Positions 1 through 4,763 of a DNA stretch of 8,840 nucleotides are shown piece by piece. Source of the stretch: Serpentinimonas sp. (GTDB taxonomy: Bacteria; Pseudomonadota; Gammaproteobacteria; Burkholderiales; Burkholderiaceae_C); NCBI GenBank assembly GCA_025458665.1, contig JALOSG010000107.1, forward strand, positions 1 through 8,840, read 5' to 3'. The position numbers were made by a program, and so were the translations under genes. How positions within the stretch are numbered: position 1 is the first letter of the stretch; every line of letters starts with the position of its first letter. Under the pieces are notes generated by a model, which had not been told where the DNA came from, did not search any database, and saw only the letters and a list, made by a program, of their open reading frames with translations.

Positions 1-678
1 CTGCGGCGTGAGGTTGATTTCCGGCACCATGATGAGCGCCTGCGCTGCCGGGTCCTGGGCCAGCAGGTCTTCTACGGCGCGCAGGTACACCTCGGTTTTG
101 CCACTGCCGGTGGCGCCGAACAGCAGTACCGGCGGGCGCGGTGTGCCTGGGGGGGCGTTGGCCGCATTCGTGGCTATGGCGGCGAGTGCGGCAGCCTGCT
201 CTTCGGTCAGTTCCGGCGTGGGTGCTGCCGGTTCTGCGCGGGCCTTGGCTTCCTCCGACTGCAATTGGGCGAGCTTCTTCAGCTTGCGCTGCAACTGCAC
301 GGGCTGCAAGTCGCGCAGCGGCGGCGGCAGGGCAGCCAAAGCCACCTCGCCGGCCGAGCGCTGGTAGTACCGCCCGGCGAAAGCCAGCAGGCGGCGCCAG
401 CGCTCGTTCAGGGGCGGCAAGCCTTCCAGCACGGCGGCTATGGGTTTCAGGGCGGCACTGGAGACGTCTGTACCGCTGGGTTGGCTGCCTGAATGCAGCG
501 CAGCACCCCACACCATGCCCAGCACTTCCCGGTTTCCCAGCGGTACGCGCACCAGGGTGCCTTCCGGCAGGGCGGTGGTGTGGCTGTAAGTCAGGGCGGG
601 CGTCAGGCCGCGGTGCGCCGGCGTGGCCACCAGCACCGGCAGCAGAACACCCCCATCTGGCGCGTTTTCTTCACTCAC
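1..678 (-). CDS. priA: Primosomal protein N' (PriA) replication-restart helicase, N-terminal 226 residues, cut by left window edge
   Basis: PriA is a 3'-5' superfamily 2 DNA helicase that recognises stalled forks and reloads the replisome. The visible part covers the N-terminal 3'-end-binding domain (VLLPVLVATPAHRGLTPALTY, about residues 11-31, then VRVPLGNREVLGMVW) and the start of the helicase core. The Walker A motif GATGSGKT is at residues 188-195, followed by EVYLRAVEDLL. The helicase motif MVPEINLTPQ is at residues 217-226 and ends exactly at the window edge. The DEAH box, zinc-binding cysteines and C-terminal domain lie outside; known PriA proteins are about 700 residues long. The start is GTG at 676-678 (GTG AGT GAA GAA), chosen because an in-frame TGA lies 24 bases upstream and no ATG lies between. 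No clear Shine-Dalgarno sequence is visible, so the exact start is less sure than the identity. hemE lies upstream in the same direction, 369 bp away. Confidence 0.95.
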   Translation of the reverse strand, partial: MSEENAPDGGVLLPVLVATPAHRGLTPALTYSHTTALPEGTLVRVPLGNREVLGMVWGAALHSGSQPSGTDVSSAALKPIAAVLEGLPPLNERWRRLLAFAGRYYQRSAGEVALAALPPPLRDLQPVQLQRKLKKLAQLQSEEAKARAEPAAPTPELTEEQAAALAAIATNAANAPPGTPRPPVLLFGATGSGKTEVYLRAVEDLLAQDPAAQALIMVPEINLTPQ

Positions 679-690
679 TTTGGTGGAAAA

Positions 691-723
691 CCCAATAAGT
701 CATTGATTTGAAAACACATTGGG
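691..723. repeat. Small dyad just upstream of the priA start
   Basis: CCCAAT (691-696) and ATTGGG (718-723) are inverted copies separated by 21 bases. A second small dyad, CAAT-AAGTC-ATTG (693-705), overlaps the left arm. It sits 13-45 bases upstream of the priA GTG, where an operator or leader structure could act. The arms are short, so chance is a realistic explanation. Confidence 0.25.
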
Positions 724-740
724 GAGTTGCCCAGAATTTC

Positions 741-749
741 TGTGGATAA
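741..749 (-). promoter_or_regulatory. Consensus DnaA box (TTATCCACA) upstream of priA
   Basis: The plus strand reads TGTGGATAA, the reverse complement of TTATCCACA, which is a perfect match to the strong DnaA-box consensus. A degenerate second copy, TGTTGATAG (753-761, two mismatches), follows in the same orientation, 12 bases start to start. An 11-base dyad, CAGAA-T-TTCTG (732-742), overlaps the left end. The site is 63 bases upstream of the priA start codon. It could bind DnaA and tie priA expression to replication initiation; that role is inference. A single box plus one weak neighbour is too little to suggest an origin. Confidence 0.5.
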
Positions 750-777
750 CTTTGTTGATAGATGCAGAACTCCGGCC

Positions 778-804
778 GCAAGGCCTTGAAAATCAAGGCC
801 TTGC
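778..804. repeat. Paired palindrome able to form an 11-bp hairpin
   Basis: The 10-bp palindrome CAAGGCCTTG occurs twice (779-788 and 794-803), separated by AAAAT. With the flanking G778 and C804 the two copies form a perfect 11-bp stem with a 5-base loop. No T tract follows on either strand, so it is not a canonical intrinsic terminator. It could be a protein-binding site, since each half is itself a dyad, or an RNA stem in the hemE-priA interval. Confidence 0.5.
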
Positions 805-978
805 TTAGCCTGCCCAGAAAACAAGCAGGGAATATTAACCAATGGAATCAAAGGCTTAGGCTGGCCGTGTCAGATTGGTGCGCCGTTGCGCTTCCGTGCT
901 TTTCCTGTTGCAGCGCAACCAAAAAAATGTGTATAAGACGCACCGCCATGCACCATATTCGCTCTGAACTGTGCTAGC

Positions 979-1002
979 GGCGTGCCCCAAACGGTGCACG
1001 CC
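979..1002 (-). terminator. Stem-loop downstream of hemE, possible transcript end
   Basis: GGCGTGC (979-985) pairs with GCACGCC (996-1002). Inside, one mismatch is followed by two further G-C pairs, leaving a 4-base loop. It begins 45 bases past the hemE stop codon. On the minus-strand transcript it is followed by GCTAGCACAG with no U tract, so it may act as a 3'-end-stabilising hairpin or a weak or factor-assisted terminator rather than a classical one. Confidence 0.35.
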
Positions 1003-1047
1003 ACCCACCCATGAACCGCAGCGGGCGGTGCTGCCCCGCAGGCCCGC

Positions 1048-2163
1048 TCAGCCAGCCCGCCGCATCTTGCGCGAATGGCTGTGCACCGCTTCCACCAGCG
1101 CCGACACGTTTTCGGGCGGGGTGAACTGGCTGATGCCGTGGCCCAGGTTGAAGATGTGCGTGGGGCCGGTGGTGGAGGCATCGGTGTGGGGCTTGCCAAA
1201 GCTTTCCAGCACCCGAATGGCCTCGGCGGCCACCTGTTCGGGCTGGGCGAACAGGGCGTTGGGGTCCAGGTTGCCCTGCAGCGCTTTGCCAGGCCCGCCC
1301 ACAGCGCCGCCCAGCAGCGCACGCGCCTTGCCCAGGTTCACGGTCCAGTCCATGCCCAGCACGTCGCAGTCCAGGGTGCCCATGTCTTCCAGCCACATGC
1401 CGCCGCCCTTGGTGAAGACGATGTGCGGAATGCGCTGGCCGTTGTGCTCTTTGGGCAGTTGCGCCAGCACCCGGCGCGTGTAGGCCAGGCTGAAGTCCTG
1501 GAAGTTGCCGTCGGCCAGCACGCCGCCCCAGCTGTCGAACACCATGACGGCCTGGGCGCCGGCTTCAATCTGCGTGCGCAGGTACAGGGCCACGGCATCG
1601 GCGTTGATGGCCAGCAGGCGGTGCATGAGGTCCGGGCGCTGGTACATGAGCGTTTTCACCAGCCGGTAGTCGTCGGAGCCGCCGCCCTCCACCATGTAGC
1701 AGGCCAGCGTCCAGGGGCTGCCGGAAAAACCAATCAGCGGCACTCGGCCATTCAGCGCGCGGCGGATGCTGGTGACGGCATCGAACACATAGCGCAGCTT
1801 GTCCATGTCGGGCACGGCCAGGGTGGCCAGGTCGGCTTCGGTGCGGATGGTGCGCTCGAACTTGGGGCCCTCGCCCATGGCAAAGCTCAGGCCCAGACCC
1901 ATGGCGTCGGGGATGGTGAGGATGTCGCTGAACAGAATGGCCGCATCCAGCGGGTAGCGGTCCAGCGGCTGCAGCGTGACTTCGGTGGCGTAGTCCACGT
2001 TGGTGGCCAGCCCCATGAAACTGCCCGCCTTGGCCCGGGTGTCGCGGTACTCGGGCAGGTAGCGGCCGGCCTGGCGCATGAGCCACAGGGGGGTGTGCGG
2101 GGTGGCTTGGCGCAGGCAGGCGCGCAGGAAGGTGTCGTTCTGCAGGGGGGCGAAAGTAGTCAT
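1048..2163 (-). CDS. hemE: Uroporphyrinogen decarboxylase
   Basis: HemE (EC 4.1.1.37) is a soluble cytoplasmic enzyme that removes four acetate carboxyl groups from uroporphyrinogen III to give coproporphyrinogen III in haem synthesis. The 371-residue protein is full length for the family (about 350-370). The signature PLWLMRQAGRYLPEYR is at residues 25-40, giving the substrate-binding arginines R30 and R34. The catalytic aspartate is D80 in ILFSDIL. GFSGSPWTLACYMVEG (145-160) holds the active-site tyrosine Y156, FDSWGG (209-214) the conserved serine S211, and NLGHG (339-343) the conserved histidine H342. The ATG at 2161-2163 is followed closely by conserved sequence, which supports this start, although no strong Shine-Dalgarno sequence is seen. 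metY lies 115 bp upstream in the same direction with no clear terminator between them, so read-through from metY is possible. No frameshift or missing residue was seen. Confidence 0.97.
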   Translation of the reverse strand: MTTFAPLQNDTFLRACLRQATPHTPLWLMRQAGRYLPEYRDTRAKAGSFMGLATNVDYATEVTLQPLDRYPLDAAILFSDILTIPDAMGLGLSFAMGEGPKFERTIRTEADLATLAVPDMDKLRYVFDAVTSIRRALNGRVPLIGFSGSPWTLACYMVEGGGSDDYRLVKTLMYQRPDLMHRLLAINADAVALYLRTQIEAGAQAVMVFDSWGGVLADGNFQDFSLAYTRRVLAQLPKEHNGQRIPHIVFTKGGGMWLEDMGTLDCDVLGMDWTVNLGKARALLGGAVGGPGKALQGNLDPNALFAQPEQVAAEAIRVLESFGKPHTDASTTGPTHIFNLGHGISQFTPPENVSALVEAVHSHSRKMRRAG

Positions 2164-2278
2164 GCGTGGATTGTGGCAGGTGGGAACGGGGCGCGAAACG
2201 AAGGCGGTGCGGCAGTGAGAGTTGGCGTAGTGCTGGGGTAGTGCTGGAGTGATGCGGAGGGGTGGATGCGCAGAGGGT
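2164..2278 (-). other. metY-hemE intergenic spacer with an 11-bp tandem repeat
   Basis: The 115-bp spacer contains two adjacent near-identical 11-mers on the plus strand, GTAGTGCTGGG (2227-2237) and GTAGTGCTGGA (2238-2248). No stem-loop with a T tract was found, so I see no intrinsic terminator for metY here. CACAAT (2171-2176, minus strand) weakly resembles a -10 box but lacks a good -35 partner. A hemE promoter is plausible in this space but cannot be fixed by eye. Confidence 0.4.
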
Positions 2279-3631
2279 TCAGGCCTGGTTGAGCGCCTGG
2301 TCCAGGTCCCAGATGATGTCTTCCACGTCTTCTATGCCCACGCTCAGGCGCACCATGTCGGCGCTCACGCCGGCGCGCTGCAGCTCCTCTTCGTTCAGCT
2401 GGCGGTGGGTGGTGGAGGCGGGGTGGATGACCAGGGTCTTGGCGTCGCCAATATTGGCCAGGTGGCTCAGGAACTGGCAGGCATCGATGAAGCGTTCGCC
2501 TGCGGCCTGGGCGGCGCCGGGCGTGGCCTCCTCGCCCGCACGCGGCCGTATGCCAAAGGTGAGGATGCCCGAGCCGCCGGGCAACTTGCCTTCGGGCGTG
2601 TCGATGTGGCGGAATTGCTGCTGCGCCAGCCCAAAGTAGGGCGATGCGGGCAGGCCGGGGTAGTTCACCCATGCCACTTTGGGGTGCTGCTGCAGAAAGC
2701 GCGCCACCTGCAGGGTGTTGCGGCAGTGGGCCTGCATGCGCAGGTGCAGCGTTTCTATGCCCTGCAGAATGAGCCACGCGTTCAGCGGCGAAAGCACCGC
2801 GCCGAAGGTGCGGTTCACCTCCATGCGGGCTTTCATGGTGTAGCCGAAGTCGCCAAAGGTTTCGTAGAACTTCACGCCGTGGTAGGCGCGGCTGGGTTCC
2901 ACCATGTCGGGGAAATTGCCGTTGGCCCAGTTGAATTTGCCCGATTCCACCACCATGCCGGCCATGGTGGTGCCGTGCCCGCCCAGGTACTTGGTGGCGC
3001 TGTGCACCACGATGTCGGCGCCATGGTCGAAGGGGCGGCACAGGTAGGGCGAAGCCACGGTGTTGTCGATCACCAGCGGCACGCCGTGGTCGTGGGCCAC
3101 CTGCGCCACTGCCGCAATGTCCAGCACGTTCACCAGCGGGTTGCCTATGGTTTCGCCGTACACCGCGCGGGTGTTGGGCTGCATGGCACGCCGGAAATTC
3201 TCGGGGTCGGCCGGGTCCACGAAGGTGGTGTGTATGCCCAGCCGCTCGAAGCCCACGCCCAGCTGCCCCACCGTACCGCCGTACAGGGTGGAGGCCGCCA
3301 CAATGTGGTCGCCCGCTTTCAGGATAGCCAGCAGCGCCGTCATCTGTGCGGCCATGCCACTGGCGCAGGCCAGTGCGGCACGGCCCCCTTCCAGGGCGGC
3401 CACGCGTTCTTCCAGCACCGACACCGTGGGGTTGCCTATGCGGCTGTACACGTTGCCAAAGGTCTGCAGGTTGAACAGGCTGGCCGCGTGGTCGGCGCTG
3501 TCGAACACAAAGCTGGTGGTCTGGTGGATGGGCGTGGCGCGCGCGCCCGTGACCGGGTCGGGAGTGGCGCCGGCGTGGATGGCCAGCGTGCCGAAACCGT
3601 AGTCGCGGTCTTTGGAGGGGAGCTTGTTCAT
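2279..3631 (-). CDS. metY: O-acetylhomoserine sulfhydrylase (O-acetylhomoserine aminocarboxypropyltransferase)
   Basis: This PLP enzyme of the Cys/Met-metabolism family (fold type I) condenses O-acetylhomoserine with sulfide to give homocysteine, the direct-sulfhydrylation route to methionine (EC 2.5.1.49). The 450-residue length fits MetY rather than the shorter (about 390) cystathionine synthase and lyase members. The PLP lysine is K214 in HSATKYLGGHGT (210-221). Cofactor-phosphate residues lie in YSRIGNPT (62-69) and ASGMAA (90-95). Y117 in TLYGG should stack on the ring, and D189 in VIDNT should bind the pyridine nitrogen. HPASTTH (403-409) and R428 in VRLSVGIED belong to the substrate pocket. 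The ATG at 3629-3631 leads directly into the usual family N-terminus (TLAIHAG), though no strong Shine-Dalgarno sequence is seen. It follows the CoA-binding gene by 33 bp, which suggests an operon. No SAM riboswitch is visible in that short gap. Cystathionine gamma-synthase activity is a less likely alternative. Confidence 0.93.
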   Translation of the reverse strand: MNKLPSKDRDYGFGTLAIHAGATPDPVTGARATPIHQTTSFVFDSADHAASLFNLQTFGNVYSRIGNPTVSVLEERVAALEGGRAALACASGMAAQMTALLAILKAGDHIVAASTLYGGTVGQLGVGFERLGIHTTFVDPADPENFRRAMQPNTRAVYGETIGNPLVNVLDIAAVAQVAHDHGVPLVIDNTVASPYLCRPFDHGADIVVHSATKYLGGHGTTMAGMVVESGKFNWANGNFPDMVEPSRAYHGVKFYETFGDFGYTMKARMEVNRTFGAVLSPLNAWLILQGIETLHLRMQAHCRNTLQVARFLQQHPKVAWVNYPGLPASPYFGLAQQQFRHIDTPEGKLPGGSGILTFGIRPRAGEEATPGAAQAAGERFIDACQFLSHLANIGDAKTLVIHPASTTHRQLNEEELQRAGVSADMVRLSVGIEDVEDIIWDLDQALNQA

Positions 3632-3664
3632 GCGTTGGGTGCGGGTTCGGGCCTCGGTGCGGGG

Positions 3665-4222
3665 TCAGTAAGGCAGCTGGCGGGGCCGCTTGGCCGACAC
3701 CACCCGGGTGTTCACGCCGGCCCAGTTCAGGCCGCCAAACAGGCGCGCGTGCTCTATCTTCACGCAGCGGTCCTGCACCACTTCCAGCCCGGCAGCGCGG
3801 GCGTGCGCCTCCGCTTCTGGGCTCCATACACCCAGCTGCATCCAGAGGCAGCGCGCGCCTATCTGCACGGCGGCTTCGGCCAGCGGGGGGATGTCGGCAC
3901 TCTTGCGGAAGCAGTCCACCATGTCGATGCGCTGGCCCTGTGCAGCCACCGCAGCGGCGGCTTCCTGCAGCGTGGCGTAGCAGGGCTCACCCAGAATCTG
4001 CCCGCCTTCCTGCGCCACCAGCGGGTTCACCGGCACGATGCGGTAGCCATGTTCCTGCAGGTACTTGCCCACAAAAAAACTGGGCCTGTGCCACTGCGGC
4101 GACAGGCCCACGATAGCCACCACCCGGCAGGTGCGCAGCACCTCGCGCAGGGTATGGATGGAGGTAGGGTCGGAGAAAGATGGCGTTGGTGCAGCGGATG
4201 CTGGCGGGGGCGGGCTACTCAT
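3665..4222 (-). CDS. CoA-binding domain protein, YccU-like
   Basis: This 185-residue cytoplasmic protein has one Rossmann-type CoA-binding domain (CoA_binding_2 family), related to the N-terminal domain of succinyl-CoA ligase alpha subunits but without catalytic partner domains. After a Pro/Ser/Ala-rich, probably disordered N-terminus (1-20) come the nucleotide loop VVAIVGLS (34-41), VPVNP (63-67), VDCFRKS (102-108), WMQLGVW (127-133) and DRCVKIEHARL (151-161), all typical of the family. Its biochemical role is not established. ATG at 4220-4222 is preferred over an in-frame TTG 33 bases upstream, because the upstream extension is not family-like and runs to within 21 bases of the pilE stop. 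metY follows after 33 bp in the same direction. The pairing suggests a link to acyl-CoA-dependent methionine precursor metabolism, but this is inference. Confidence 0.88.
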   Translation of the reverse strand: MSSPPPPASAAPTPSFSDPTSIHTLREVLRTCRVVAIVGLSPQWHRPSFFVGKYLQEHGYRIVPVNPLVAQEGGQILGEPCYATLQEAAAAVAAQGQRIDMVDCFRKSADIPPLAEAAVQIGARCLWMQLGVWSPEAEAHARAAGLEVVQDRCVKIEHARLFGGLNWAGVNTRVVSAKRPRQLPY

Positions 4223-4256
4223 GCCACCGGAGTGTACCCAGAGCCGCCCGGGCAAA

Positions 4257-4276
4257 CCAGCCCCGCTGTGGGGTGG
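4257..4276 (-). terminator. Weak stem-loop directly after the pilE stop
   Basis: On the minus strand, CCACCCC-ACAGC-GGGGCTGG can fold into a seven-pair stem with a single bulged G and a 5-base loop. It begins immediately after the pilE TGA and is followed by TTTG only. The stem is short and the U tract minimal, so this may be a weak terminator for the pilus operon or chance. No other terminator candidate is visible before the CoA-binding gene. Confidence 0.25.
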
Positions 4277-4756
4277 TCAGCGCCAGCAGCCTTGGACAGC
4301 TTCGGCGGCGTTGGCAAAACTGGCGGTACTGAAGGACGCCACGCTGCGCACGCCTACCTGGTTCACCGTGAAGTTGCCGCAGCGGTCGTTGGCCTGGGCA
4401 CCCGCACGGGTCATGGTGAGGGTGTAGCCAGTGGCCGTGGCATTGATACCCAGCGTGTAACGCACGCCACCACCCGCAGACGCGCTCTGCAGGTTGGCCG
4501 GCATGAGCGTGGCCACCGCGGTACCTGCGCGGTTCTGGTCGTAGCGGTAGTTCTCGGAGTAATGCCGCTCCATCCAGGCGGCGGCCTGCAACAGGGTGGT
4601 CTGGGCATCGGCGCGGGCGCCGCGCGCAATGTACTCGCGGTATGACGGCAGGGCCACCGCCGCCAGAATACCGACCACGGCCACCGTGATCATCAGTTCC
4701 AGCAGGGTGAATCCGCGTTGTTTGAGGTAGTTCGTATGCATATCCTTCGGGCTCAT
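4277..4756 (-). CDS. pilE: Type IV minor pilin, PilE-like
   Basis: This is a type IV prepilin, matured by prepilin peptidase PilD and incorporated at low level into the pilus or its tip-initiation complex. The class III signal is clear: QRG then FTLLELM, with cleavage after G15, F16 as the mature N-terminus and the conserved Glu5 at E20. The hydrophobic helix runs to about residue 37 (TVAVVGILAAVALPSY). The globular C-terminal half contains a cysteine pair, C126 and C157, expected to form the D-region disulfide. The total is 159 residues. ATG at 4754-4756 gives a 15-residue leader. An internal ATG at 4739-4741 would give a 10-residue leader (MHTNYLKQRG), also typical, and has AAGGA only one base upstream, too close for good spacing, so the start is ambiguous. 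The gene follows pilY1 by 7 bp, suggesting translational coupling. Position after pilY1 at the end of a minor-pilin cluster favours PilE over the major pilin PilA. Confidence 0.92.
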   Translation of the reverse strand: MSPKDMHTNYLKQRGFTLLELMITVAVVGILAAVALPSYREYIARGARADAQTTLLQAAAWMERHYSENYRYDQNRAGTAVATLMPANLQSASAGGGVRYTLGINATATGYTLTMTRAGAQANDRCGNFTVNQVGVRSVASFSTASFANAAEAVQGCWR

Positions 4757-4763
4757 TCAGGAC

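Larger units (their letters stand above)
679..1047. other. 369-bp non-coding region between hemE and priA
   Basis: This is the only sizeable gap without a gene. It is visibly more AT-rich than the flanking genes, especially at 679-970. It holds the priA leader, a perfect DnaA-box 9-mer (741-749), a paired palindrome able to form an 11-bp hairpin (778-804), an A7 tract (921-927) beside a promoter-like pair on the plus strand (908-937), and a stem-loop 45 bases after the hemE stop (979-1002). A 71-codon plus-strand open frame at 762-977 has no ribosome-binding site and no recognisable protein features, so I do not call it. No convincing sigma-70 promoter could be fixed for priA by eye. Confidence 0.7.

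Noticed and set aside
909..927. Intrinsic terminator from GTTGC-AGC-GCAAC next to the A7 tract
   Set aside because: On the minus strand the T tract comes before the hairpin rather than after it, and on the plus strand the hairpin is followed by A rather than T, so neither orientation has terminator layout.
762..977. 71-codon plus-strand open frame in the hemE-priA gap
   Set aside because: No ribosome-binding site, no recognisable domain, signal or membrane segment, and it runs through the hairpin element and the A7 tract.
679..1047. Possible replication origin around the DnaA box
   Set aside because: Only one perfect box and one weak copy are present, with no dnaA or dnaN neighbour, box array or AT-rich unwinding repeats.
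1075..2241. 388-codon plus-strand open frame
   Set aside because: It lies opposite hemE, whose catalytic residues are intact. The low-complexity translation, rich in Gly, Val, Ala, His and Gln, has no recognisable domain.
2160..3827. 555-codon minus-strand open frame overlapping metY
   Set aside because: It runs in a different frame across metY and the end of the CoA-binding gene; the translation is Arg/Pro/His-rich with no domain, while the metY frame carries a complete PLP enzyme.
2249..4645. 798-codon plus-strand open frame
   Set aside because: It is antisense to pilE, the CoA-binding gene and metY, all with strong family motifs on the minus strand. Its His/Gly/Val/Ala-rich translation spans three unrelated genes, as expected for a codon-bias shadow in GC-rich DNA.
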